Source: HK1 sp965215295
Lineage (GTDB): Bacteria > Pseudomonadota > Gammaproteobacteria > HK1
NCBI GenBank assembly: GCA_965215295.1
Contig: OZ244045.1
Location: 3,596,001 to 3,660,000 of the forward strand
Length of the DNA stretch: 64,000 nt
Reading direction: 5' to 3'
Part shown: piece by piece, positions 17,578 to 25,948 of the stretch
How the letters are laid out: every line of letters starts with the position of its first letter
Position numbering within the stretch: position 1 is the stretch's first letter
Made by a program: the position numbers and the translations under genes
Notes under the pieces: model-generated
The model's database searches: none
Seen by the model: the letters and a program-made list of their open reading frames with translations, nothing else
Told to the model about the DNA's origin: nothing

Positions 17578-17700
17578 CGCAGGCGGCCATCGACCGGCTG
17601 ATCGTCTCCGCGGGTTTTCCGGGGCGCCGCTGGACAGGCCCCCGTCATGACGGTCGCAGACGCGCGGCAGGGAGGAGCGAGCCGAGATGACGGCCACCGC

Positions 17701-17790
17701 GGTTCCGGCCCCGCCTCCGGTCCTGCTGCCCCCGATCCCGGGCCTGCCGGCGGTTCCGGTCTTGCGCGCGGCCCCGGCTCCGCCCCCGAC
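17701..17790. repeat. copy of CobW linker DNA
   Basis: This is the second copy of the segment at 16100-16189. It lies between the HEPN gene and the protease lipobox. A preceding segment of about 36 bases (from about 17668, reading GCGGCAGGGAGGAGCGAG and onward) recurs at about 20907, so this spacer is built from at least two duplicated pieces. Confidence 0.82.
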
Positions 17791-17866
17791 CGTGGCCACG
17801 ACCACCACCGCCCTTGCCGGCACGGTCGGCCAGGGCGCCGAGACACGCCTGCCGAAATCCCCGTAT

Positions 17867-20731
17867 ATGTCGATGGCGATGGCCATCACCTTGGCAGTCC
17901 TGTTGGGAGGCTGCGGCGGAGGGGGAGCTTTGCCCGACCCGTCACTTCCGAATATCCCCGGCTCGTCAATGGGCTCGCCATCGTCACCCTCACCGGTCGA
18001 CACCGACCCGCCCTCGACACCGGCTGACCCCGACCCGCCATCGCCTCCGGTCGACCTCGCACCGCCATCGCCTCCGGTCGGCACCGCTTCGCCATCGTCT
18101 CCGGTCGACACCGCTCCGCCATCGCCTCCGGTCGGCACCGCTTCGCCATCGTCTCCGGTCGACACCGCTCCGCCATCGCCTCCGGTCGACACCGCTCCGC
18201 CATCGCCTCCGGTCGACACCGCTTCGCCATCGCCTCCGGTCGACACCGCTTCGCCATCGCCTCCGGTCGACACCGCTTCGCCATCGTCTCCGGTCGACCC
18301 TGCTCCGCCATCGCCTCCGGTCGACCCCGCTCCGCCGTCGCCTCCGGTCGACCCCGACCCGCCGCCGCCACCGGTCGACCCCGCACCGCCGCCGCCACCG
18401 GTCGACCCCGCACCGCCATCGCCACCGGTCGACCCCGCACCGCCATCGCCTCCGGTCGACCCCGCACCGCCATCGCCTCCGGTCGACCCCGACCCGCCGT
18501 CGCCACCGGTCGACCCCGACCCGCCGTCGCCACCGGTCGACACCGACCCGCCAGTGACGCCACCGCCTTCGCTCGACCCTCTGCGTGCGGAGTACGAGCG
18601 GCAGGGTGGGCTCGACATCATCAAGGCCGGGGCGATGCACGGGCGAGGCGGCACGGGGGACGGGATTGTCGTCGCCCTGTTCGATTCGGGTAGCGGCAAC
18701 CATCCCGAACTGAGTGGAAAGTACGTCTACGAATCGAAAATCGATATTGACTGCAATACGGTAGAGCCTGGGCAGACGTGTACGCCGCAGGTGATCGGTG
18801 CCGCCGACGAGCTCGGACACGGCACCTTCCTCGCCGGTCTCATCGTCGCCCCCAGAGACGGCGAGGGCATAGTCGGCGTCGCCTACGAGGCCAAGCTCGC
18901 ATCCGTGAGGATCCACTCCGGCGACGTGACCGATGGCCAATATCCGAGCTGGCTCGCAGGGCTCGTCCCGCAGATCGACAAGATGATCGATCTGGGCGCG
19001 CTCGTCACCAACAATAGCTGGGGTACGCCGGTATTGGTTGTCAGGCCGGGACCGTCTTTGCCGGCGAGCGAAGTGCGCAAGCTGATGCCGATAGACAAGT
19101 ATCAGGCGTATGTCGATGCGGGCGGGGTCCAGGTCTGGACCACCGGCAACGATCAGTCCACCGTCCCGCAGTTGGAGGGGGCCGCGCCCTGGTACTTTCC
19201 CGATCTGAAGAAGGGCTGGCTGGCCGTCGGCGCCGTGAATCTGGATGGCGGGACCGCCTCCTGGTACAGCAATCGGTGCGGTCTGGCAGCCGATTGGTGC
19301 CTCGTCGCCCCCGCGGGAATCGGCATCAACCCCTTCAACTCCGAAGCGGAATACGAGGGGCTCACCTCGTTGGACCTGAACGGAGGATACAGAGAGCGGG
19401 CCGGCACATCGGTCGCGGCGCCGCTGGTGGCGGGCGCCATCGCCTCGCTCAAGAGCATGTTCCCGAATTTGAGCTACCACCAGATCCGCGACCGCATCCT
19501 CGCCACCGCCGACAAGGGCGTCTACGACTTCTATCCGAACCTCCCGGGCTGGATCGAAGCCCTTGGCGGCCATCCCTATATCTATGGCCAAGGTCTTCTC
19601 GACCTCGACGCCGCTTCGAGCCCGGTCGGCGGGACGTCCATCCCGATGACCGGGTCCGCCCACGGGTCGGTCGTCGCGACCCGGAGCACCGGCGCGAACC
19701 TTCCGGCCGCGGCCGTCGACCGCTATTTCGCCGGGCGGACGCTCCTCGTGCTCGACAGTTTTCAACGCGCGCCGTTCCGGATTGCGGCGGATGCGTTTGC
19801 CGAGAGGCACGGCCCGTTGCTCGCGATGAGCGATCTCCGCCTCGGCATGGCGGAGCGGGACGGGTCGGGCAAGGCGGGCTATTCGACCGTCGGTTTCGGC
19901 GGGACGGACTTCCGGAACGGCGGCGACCCCGATGGCCGCGCGCGCGGCGTCCTCGGCTCGGGGGCGCGGGTCATCGAGGGGATGAACACCTTCACCGGCA
20001 TCGACGGCCCGAGCGACGGCCTGTACCGGATGGCGAACGACGCCGTCGGCCTCGCGGTGCGCGTCGCATCCGGGGCGGCCGGCGAGATGTTCGCCGGCTT
20101 TGCGGCGAACGTCACCTCGGAGAGGGTCGGCGCGCGGACGTTCGGCGCTGCCGGGTGGGCGCCGCAAGCGGTCGCGGCGCTCACCTTCGTCGGGCAGGAC
20201 GCCAGGGACTCGGTGGGACTGTTGGCCGCGCCGTCGCTGAAGCGGCCGATGGGCTGGGACGGCGCGGGCGCCTTCGCGCTCTCGGGCGATGCGTACGAGA
20301 TGTCGTACACGCGCGAGATTGCCTCCGGGAGGCGGTACCGGCTCGGATTCGCGGGACGCCTCGTGCATCTGGAAACGGAGGCGGGGCCTCTGCTGCGTTT
20401 CGATGACGCGACGATGGCGGCGGCGGAAGTCGGTCTGTCGCTGGCGCTGGGACAGCGCACGACGCTGACCGCGGGGCTGGGGATGGAGCGGGCGTTGACG
20501 CCGGCCATGGGCAGGCTGCGCTTGCCGAGCACAATCGACGAGAGCGGCCGCCTGGGCTTCGAGGAGGTCGAGGTCGACGGCTCCGAATTCCTGAGCCTGG
20601 ACCGCGGAACGCTGAACCTGCGCTACACCCCGAGCGAGGGCACGTCGCTCGGCGCCGGCCTGACCGTGGTGCGGGACGGTTTCGACGACAGCCAGGCGAT
20701 CGCCGGCCTGCAGGCCAATATCGCGTTCTGA
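17867..20731 (+). CDS. S8 (subtilisin-like) serine protease lipoprotein with beta-barrel autotransporter domain
   Basis: This protein of about 954 residues is a surface subtilase. From the ATG at 17867 it begins with a lipoprotein signal ending LLGGC; a longer start at 17687 would add 60 residues read from duplicated CobW DNA, so I prefer the shorter form. A proline-rich stalk (about 57-227) precedes the S8 domain. The catalytic triad is Asp in ALFDSGSG, His in ELGHGTFLAG and Ser in GTSVAAPLVAG, with the oxyanion Asn in NNSWG. The last 300 residues look like an autotransporter beta-barrel, ending in Phe (NIAF). The stop codon lies in the first bases of the second 177-bp repeat. The substrate is unknown. 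Confidence 0.87.
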   Translation: MSMAMAITLAVLLGGCGGGGALPDPSLPNIPGSSMGSPSSPSPVDTDPPSTPADPDPPSPPVDLAPPSPPVGTASPSSPVDTAPPSPPVGTASPSSPVDTAPPSPPVDTAPPSPPVDTASPSPPVDTASPSPPVDTASPSSPVDPAPPSPPVDPAPPSPPVDPDPPPPPVDPAPPPPPVDPAPPSPPVDPAPPSPPVDPAPPSPPVDPDPPSPPVDPDPPSPPVDTDPPVTPPPSLDPLRAEYERQGGLDIIKAGAMHGRGGTGDGIVVALFDSGSGNHPELSGKYVYESKIDIDCNTVEPGQTCTPQVIGAADELGHGTFLAGLIVAPRDGEGIVGVAYEAKLASVRIHSGDVTDGQYPSWLAGLVPQIDKMIDLGALVTNNSWGTPVLVVRPGPSLPASEVRKLMPIDKYQAYVDAGGVQVWTTGNDQSTVPQLEGAAPWYFPDLKKGWLAVGAVNLDGGTASWYSNRCGLAADWCLVAPAGIGINPFNSEAEYEGLTSLDLNGGYRERAGTSVAAPLVAGAIASLKSMFPNLSYHQIRDRILATADKGVYDFYPNLPGWIEALGGHPYIYGQGLLDLDAASSPVGGTSIPMTGSAHGSVVATRSTGANLPAAAVDRYFAGRTLLVLDSFQRAPFRIAADAFAERHGPLLAMSDLRLGMAERDGSGKAGYSTVGFGGTDFRNGGDPDGRARGVLGSGARVIEGMNTFTGIDGPSDGLYRMANDAVGLAVRVASGAAGEMFAGFAANVTSERVGARTFGAAGWAPQAVAALTFVGQDARDSVGLLAAPSLKRPMGWDGAGAFALSGDAYEMSYTREIASGRRYRLGFAGRLVHLETEAGPLLRFDDATMAAAEVGLSLALGQRTTLTAGLGMERALTPAMGRLRLPSTIDESGRLGFEEVEVDGSEFLSLDRGTLNLRYTPSEGTSLGAGLTVVRDGFDDSQAIAGLQANIAF
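18035..18547 (+). repeat. 27-bp tandem repeat encoding a Pro-rich stalk, 19 units
   Basis: Nineteen consecutive 27-base units encode nine residues each, consensus PPSPPVDxA with Thr, Pro, Ser, Gly and Asp variants. Copies differ by codon-neutral and replacement changes. The array sits between the lipobox and the protease domain, so unit number sets the distance of the enzyme from the membrane. Such arrays tend to vary in length between strains. Confidence 0.95.
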
Positions 20732-20904
20732 CCCGGACCTCTCCTCCGGGTCGGGTGCATCGGGGCGCAACACGGGACGGATTCGTACTTCGCGCTTTTG
20801 CCGTCTCTTGCAGTACCGGGAAGGGAGGCCGGCTCTGCTTGATTCGTCTCCGGGGCGCGGCAACAATCTGAACCCCCGTGCACGACAAAATGTCATTCTC
20901 GAAC
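20728..20904. repeat. 177-bp direct repeat, right copy
   Basis: This is the partner of 16568-16744. It supplies the stop codon of the protease gene and ends inside a short stretch whose translation (PRARQNVILE) is again the TIR-like motif. The rest of the TIR domain is absent here; GCGCGGCAGGGAGG follows instead, the same sequence that precedes the CobW-derived copy near 17.67 kb. Confidence 0.92.
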
Positions 20905-20970
20905 GCGCGGCAGGGAGGATCGAGCCGAGATGACGGCCACCGTGCGTTCGGCGCGGGAGTTCGCGCCGGG

Positions 20971-21651
20971 ATGACCGTTGCGGCTCTCGTGGAAGCACGC
21001 CGGAAGGCGTCCCGTTCGCTCGCCGAGCGCGCCTACGAGCGGCTCGTGCGCGAGATCACCCGCCTCGACCTCGCCCCCGGCGAGGTGCTCGCCGACAAGG
21101 CGCTCACCGAGCGGTTCGACATCGGCCGCACCCCGATGCGCGAAGCGTTGCAGCGGCTTGCGCGGGAGGGGCTGGTGGTGCACCTGCCGAACCGCGGCAT
21201 GTTCGTCTCCGAGATCAGCGCGACGAGCGTGCAGCAGATCTACGAGTTCCGCACGCTGATCGACGGCTACGCGGCGCGGCTGGCCGCAACCCGCGCGAGC
21301 GCGGCCGAGATGGACGACCTGCGGACGCTGCACGAGGCGCTCGTCGAGGCGACCGAGCGCGACGACATCGACACGTACGTGCTGATGGACCGGCTGTTCT
21401 ACGAAGTGCTGGCGAACGCCGCACAGAACGTCTATCTCGCGGAGGTCATTCCGCGGATCTTCAACCTCCACCTGCGCCTGTGGTTCTTCATCTCGAGGAA
21501 GGTCGGGGGCTGGCACGCGATCGCGCGCTCCCACGAGGAGATGACCCGCGGGGTCGCCGAAGCGATCCGGCGGCGCAACCCCGATGAAGCGGAGCTCGCC
21601 ATGAAGGCGTACATCGCGCGCCGGCAGCAGGACATCCGGGGGCTGCTCTGA
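20971..21651 (+). CDS. GntR family transcriptional regulator, FCD (FadR) type
   Basis: This 226-residue DNA-binding regulator has an N-terminal winged helix (about residues 10-75) containing ALTERFDIGRTPMREALQRL and a C-terminal helical FCD ligand domain, in which metal-binding residues are expected around YVLMDRLFYE and ARSHEEM. FCD regulators usually sense a small carboxylate or metabolite and control neighbouring transport or catabolic genes. The start at 20971 follows GCCGGG without a strong ribosome site; an upstream ATG at 20878 lies in repeat DNA and is less likely. The ABC importer downstream is the obvious candidate target. Confidence 0.88.
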   Translation: MTVAALVEARRKASRSLAERAYERLVREITRLDLAPGEVLADKALTERFDIGRTPMREALQRLAREGLVVHLPNRGMFVSEISATSVQQIYEFRTLIDGYAARLAATRASAAEMDDLRTLHEALVEATERDDIDTYVLMDRLFYEVLANAAQNVYLAEVIPRIFNLHLRLWFFISRKVGGWHAIARSHEEMTRGVAEAIRRRNPDEAELAMKAYIARRQQDIRGLL

Positions 21652-21753
21652 GGGTCGTGCACCGCACGGCTCCGTGCACCGGGCGCTGAGACCGGGCCCG
21701 GCGGAAGATGCGAGAGTTGCTCTGAAGGTCGCGCACCGCACGGCTCCGTGCAC
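21644..21753. repeat. 74-bp tandem duplication of the gntR 3' end with hairpins
   Basis: The last codons and stop of the GntR gene, followed by a segment with the hairpin GCACGGCTCCGTGC, are repeated 74 bases downstream (copies from 21644 and 21718). Each copy could act as a weak terminator. The rest of the 608-base gap to the transporter gene (21754-22259) shows no convincing gene. Confidence 0.82.
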
Positions 21754-22259
21754 TGGCGATACTCCGCCGGCGGCAAGGTTGCTTCACGGTGTCTCCGGCG
21801 TACGGAGAATCGGTCGCCCGTCTCCTCGCGACGGACCGCGATCGACTCCTCCAGCCCGCCAATCACGAGGTTCCCGTCCGGCTCCGGATACCCGCGTTCA
21901 ATGCGGCCCAAGGTGACGTGGACACTCTGTGCCTTGATCCGGTTCGGAAATTTTTCTTGAGCGGCCGGCCGCGGCCCGGTCCGGGACACCGCGTGATTGA
22001 CCCCGATTCGCCGATATGTTTGCATCGATCGCCCCGGTGCCGAACCTGATGCGTTCGTGACCCGAACGACGCGTTCCGGGCCGAGGCCCGGCGAACGAGG
22101 GCATCGCGGGATGCCCGATGGCTCCCCGGGCAGTCAGGTTCCCGGAATGCGGATCCGGCGAGAGGCCGGACACGGGACACGAAAGAATCGCAGAGCGACG
22201 ACCCGGGACGCACCTCCGCACGACACCGGATCACAACGAGCTTCAAGGAGGACACGACA

Positions 22260-23840
22260 ATGAAAGACATCAGGAAATTTCAGCAGATGTACCGGGATGG
22301 CCGCATCGGCCGCCGGGACTTCCTCTCGGCCATGGGCGCCCTGGGCCTCTCGGCGACCGCCGCCGGGAGCTTCCTGACTTCGGCCGGCGCCCTCGCGGCG
22401 ACGCCGAAGAAGGGCGGGCTGGCGAGGTACGCCAACAACCTGCACGGCCCGGACGACCAGATGGACCCGATCGTCTTCACCTCGGGCATCGACTACACCC
22501 GCGGCCGGGCCACCTACAACGGCCTGATCCAGATCCTCGACAACATGACCCTGCACCCCGAGCTGGCGGAAGAGTGGACGCCCAACAGCAACGCCACCGA
22601 GTTCACCTTCAAGATCCGCAAGGGCGTGGAGTTCCACGACGGCTCCCCGCTGACCGCGGATGACGTGGTCTGGAGCATGAACCGCCATCTCGGCGAGGAC
22701 TCCGCGTCCGTGATCAAGGCGTTCTTCTCCTCGGTGACGGAGTGGAAGAAGGTGGACAGCCATACCGTGAAGGCGGTCCTCAGCTCTCCGGATTCCGACC
22801 TGCCGGCCAAGCTCGGCGAGAAGCAGGCCAAGATCGTCAAGAAGGACACCGAGGACTTCAAGAAGGGGAACGGCACCGGTCCCTTCCTGCTCGAATCGTT
22901 CGAGGCCGGGGTGCGATCGACCCACGTCCGCAACCCCAACTACTGGAGGGACGGCGCGAATTTCGACGCACTGGAGCTGACCGGCATCACCGACCCGATC
23001 GCCCGCGTCAACGCGCTCATCGCCGGTGACATGGATCTCATCAACAACGTCGACGCCAAGGGCATCCGGCTCATCGAGGAGTCCGACGGGGTTCACATCA
23101 ACTCGACCCCATCGGGTCTCTACGGCGGCATCTGCTGCCTCAAGAACACCGCTCCCGGCGACAACGACGACTTCGTCATGGGGCTGCGCTACATCCAGGA
23201 CCGCGAACGCATCGTGCGCTCCATCCTCAAGGGGCACGGCACGGTGGGCAACGACCACCCGATCTCGCCGGCCTACGGCGCGGACCACTGCCACGAGCTG
23301 CCGCAGCGCGAGTACGACCCCGACAAGGCGAAGTTCCACCTCGACAAGTCCGGCTACTCCTCGGCGGAGCTCTTCGTCGCGCCGGTGACCGTCGGCATCG
23401 AGGAGGCCTGTCTCCTCATGCAGGCCAACCTGAAGAAGATCGGCTTCGATCTCAAGATCAGGAAGGTGCCGACGGACGGGTACTGGGGTGCGGTATGGAT
23501 GAAGGAGTCCCTGAATGTCGTGTCGTGGAACATGCGTCCGACCGCGAACGCGATGCTGGCCATCCAGTTCGCGCCGGGCGCCGCCTGGAACGATACCTTC
23601 TGGAACGACGATCGCATGGGAGATCTGCTCAAGGCGCAGCTTGCCGAGACCGATCCCGCGAAGCGTCACGGGATGCTGTGCGAGATGCAGGAACTGGTGC
23701 ACAACGGGAGCGGCATGGTGATCCCCTACCACGTCAACATCCTCGACGGGGTCAGCGACAAGATCCACGGGATCCCCAACGTCCCCCTGGGCTCGCTGGG
23801 CGCCTACGAGTGGGTCGAGTTCGCCTGGACGGAGGCCTGA
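22260..23840 (+). CDS. ABC transporter substrate-binding protein, peptide/nickel (SBP family 5)
   Basis: This 526-residue periplasmic solute-binding protein of the DppA/OppA/NikA family begins with a twin-arginine signal (RRDFLSAMGALGLSA), so it is probably exported folded by Tat. Family features are LAEEWTPNSNATEFTFKIRK near residue 100, FHDGSPLTADDVVWS and the long C-terminal lobe. An excellent AAGGAGG ribosome site precedes the ATG. It heads an operon with two permeases and a double ATPase. The ligand could be a dipeptide, an oligopeptide or another small polar compound; the sequence does not decide. Confidence 0.9.
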   Translation: MKDIRKFQQMYRDGRIGRRDFLSAMGALGLSATAAGSFLTSAGALAATPKKGGLARYANNLHGPDDQMDPIVFTSGIDYTRGRATYNGLIQILDNMTLHPELAEEWTPNSNATEFTFKIRKGVEFHDGSPLTADDVVWSMNRHLGEDSASVIKAFFSSVTEWKKVDSHTVKAVLSSPDSDLPAKLGEKQAKIVKKDTEDFKKGNGTGPFLLESFEAGVRSTHVRNPNYWRDGANFDALELTGITDPIARVNALIAGDMDLINNVDAKGIRLIEESDGVHINSTPSGLYGGICCLKNTAPGDNDDFVMGLRYIQDRERIVRSILKGHGTVGNDHPISPAYGADHCHELPQREYDPDKAKFHLDKSGYSSAELFVAPVTVGIEEACLLMQANLKKIGFDLKIRKVPTDGYWGAVWMKESLNVVSWNMRPTANAMLAIQFAPGAAWNDTFWNDDRMGDLLKAQLAETDPAKRHGMLCEMQELVHNGSGMVIPYHVNILDGVSDKIHGIPNVPLGSLGAYEWVEFAWTEA

Positions 23841-23865
23841 GCCCCTCGGGCGCCATCCATCGGGA

Positions 23866-23904
23866 GAGGGCCCGCACGAATCGCGCGTGCGGGCCTCTTT
23901 CTTC
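23866..23904 (+). terminator. Rho-independent terminator after the substrate-binding protein gene
   Basis: The arms GAGGGCCCGCACG and CGTGCGGGCCTC form a stem of about 12 pairs with one bulged G. A T-rich run (TTTCTT) follows. It lies 26 bases after the stop, before the permease genes. Partial termination here would give more binding protein than permease, as is common in such operons. Confidence 0.85.
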
Positions 23905-24013
23905 AGGCGTCGCCGGGTAGCCTCGGAGAGGCCGTCTCCGAGGCTGTCCGGCGGTTCACGCCGGAACCCCCGAGAACCTTCCGAGCGCCGCTCCCCGGAA
24001 CCGGGCATCCGCC

Positions 24014-24982
24014 ATGTTGCTTCAGGCCATAGTGCGCCGGACCGTCGTCGGCATCGCCACGCTGCTGGTGGTGTCGATCCTGATCTTCATCGGCACCAGC
24101 GTGCTGCCGGGCGACGTCGCCAACATCATCCTGGGGCAGATGGCGACCCCCGAATCCCTCGCGGCGTTGCGCGCCAAGCTCGGCCTGGATCAGCCGGCCC
24201 ACGTTCGCTACTTCTTCTGGCTCGGCAACCTCCTGACCGGTGATCTCGGCATCTCCAAGGCGGGCTCCGGCTTCGGCACCATCGGCACCCCCATCTCCGA
24301 GATGCTCGCTCCCCGCCTGGTGAACACCTTGCGAATGGCCGGGGTGGTGGCGGTGATCGCGGTGCCGATCTCGATGTCCCTGGGGTTGCTCGCCGCGATG
24401 TATCCGGGTACGCGGCTGGATCGGGCCGTCACGTTCACCACGCTGGGCCTGATCTCGGTGCCGGAGTTCCTGGTCGCCACGTTCCTGGTGCTGGTGGTGG
24501 CGGTGCATCTGGGCTGGCTGCCCGCGACCGCCTACATGAGCGGCAACGAGACCGGCTGGAAGCTCGTCAAGGCGCTGGCGATGCCGACCCTCACGCTGGT
24601 CATCGTGGCGTCGTCGCAGATCATGCGCATGACCCGGGCCACGGTGCTCAACGTCATGAGCTCGCCCTACATCGAGATGGCGATCCTCAAGGGAGTCCCG
24701 CGCAAGCGGATCATCCTGCGCCACGCGCTGCTCAACGCGGTGGGGCCGATCGTCAACGTGATCGCCCTGAACCTCGCGTACCTGGTGAGCGGGGTGGTCA
24801 TCGTCGAGACCATCTTCGCCTACCCGGGACTCGCCAAGCTGATGATCGACGCGGTGCAGACCCGCGACCTGCCGCTCGTGCAGGCGTGCGCCATGATCTT
24901 CTGCGCCACCTACATCGTCCTGATCTTCATCGCGGACATGGCGTCGATCCTGTCGAACCCCCGGCTGCGGCACCCGAAGTAG
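24014..24982 (+). CDS. ABC transporter permease, DppB type
   Basis: This 322-residue inner-membrane permease is the DppB/OppB-type subunit. It has about six membrane segments, the first at residues 8-30, and the GTSVLPGDVA periplasmic motif typical of the family. The cytoplasmic EAA loop near residues 215-245 (ILKGVPRKRIILRHALLNAV) docks with the ATPase. It lies 30 bases upstream of the partner permease and belongs to the transporter operon. Confidence 0.92.
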   Translation: MLLQAIVRRTVVGIATLLVVSILIFIGTSVLPGDVANIILGQMATPESLAALRAKLGLDQPAHVRYFFWLGNLLTGDLGISKAGSGFGTIGTPISEMLAPRLVNTLRMAGVVAVIAVPISMSLGLLAAMYPGTRLDRAVTFTTLGLISVPEFLVATFLVLVVAVHLGWLPATAYMSGNETGWKLVKALAMPTLTLVIVASSQIMRMTRATVLNVMSSPYIEMAILKGVPRKRIILRHALLNAVGPIVNVIALNLAYLVSGVVIVETIFAYPGLAKLMIDAVQTRDLPLVQACAMIFCATYIVLIFIADMASILSNPRLRHPK

Positions 24983-25012
24983 AGGGACACGGAGGGCCAC
25001 GGGAGCGTCCAC

Positions 25013-25948
25013 ATGCCGGAGACGATCGAAAAGACCACGACCGCGGCACGGTTCGAGGAGCTGCCCGACGCGCCGCCCCGGCGCCGGCTGAAGCTCTCTT
25101 GGGCCGGGAAGCTCGGTGTGTGCGTGGTCGCGTTCTGGATGGTCATCGTGGTCATCGGTCCGTCCATCTCTCCCTACCATGAGGCGGACATCCTGGACGA
25201 GGCGCTCTTCATCGTGCCGGGCAGCGACGAGCTCTATCCCGCGACCGACTTTCAGCCGCCCGGCAAGGTGGCCTGGCTGGGCACCGACTACCTCGGGCGG
25301 GACACGCTCTCGCGCACGCTGTTCGGCGCGCGCACCACCATCGGCATCTCGCTCGTCTCGACCCTGTTGGCCTACCTGGTGGGAGTCACGCTGGGCATCG
25401 CGGCGGCGGTCGGGGGAGGCGTGCTGGATTCGCTGCTGAGCCGGCTCAACGACTCCATCCTCTCCATACCGAGCATCATGCTGGCGCTGGTGGTGATCGC
25501 GGCCATCGGCAGCACCATTCCCATCCTCATCGTGCTGACCGGGCTCATCTATGCGTCCAGCGTGTTCCGGATCGCCCGGGCCCTGGGGCTGGACGTCATG
25601 GTCAGCGACTTCGTCGAGGCGGCCCGGGTGCGCGGCGAGGGTCTGTGGTGGATCATCACCCGCGAGATACTGCCCAACGTGGCCATGCCGATGGCGACCG
25701 ACTTCGGCCTGCGGTTCGTCTACATCATCCTGTTCATCTCGAGCCTGAGCTTTCTCGGCCTGGGGGTCCAGCCGCCGCAGTCGGACTGGGGCAGCATGGT
25801 CAGGGAGAGCCTGGCGGGGCTTCCCTACGGCTCCATCGCGCCGCTGGTGCCGGCCCTCGCGATCGCCACCCTGACCGTCGCCATCAACATGATCGTCGAC
25901 GACGTCTCCGCGCATGCCGGCGGCAAGCTGGCCGGGCGAATGGTCTGA
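25013..25948 (+). CDS. ABC transporter permease, DppC type
   Basis: This 311-residue DppC/OppC-type permease has a cytoplasmic N-terminus of about 30 residues, a first membrane segment at about 38-58, a large periplasmic loop containing GTDYLGRDTLSR, and five further membrane segments. The EAA loop reads RVRGEGLWWIITREILPN. Its stop codon overlaps the start of the ATPase gene (TGATG), so the two are translationally coupled. Confidence 0.92.
   Translation: MPETIEKTTTAARFEELPDAPPRRRLKLSWAGKLGVCVVAFWMVIVVIGPSISPYHEADILDEALFIVPGSDELYPATDFQPPGKVAWLGTDYLGRDTLSRTLFGARTTIGISLVSTLLAYLVGVTLGIAAAVGGGVLDSLLSRLNDSILSIPSIMLALVVIAAIGSTIPILIVLTGLIYASSVFRIARALGLDVMVSDFVEAARVRGEGLWWIITREILPNVAMPMATDFGLRFVYIILFISSLSFLGLGVQPPQSDWGSMVRESLAGLPYGSIAPLVPALAIATLTVAINMIVDDVSAHAGGKLAGRMV

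Noticed and set aside
18883..20998. Long open frame on the minus strand across the protease gene
   Set aside because: It is the antisense of the proline repeat and protease and shows only Arg/Asp-rich composition; the plus-strand frame has the full subtilase triad and a lipobox.
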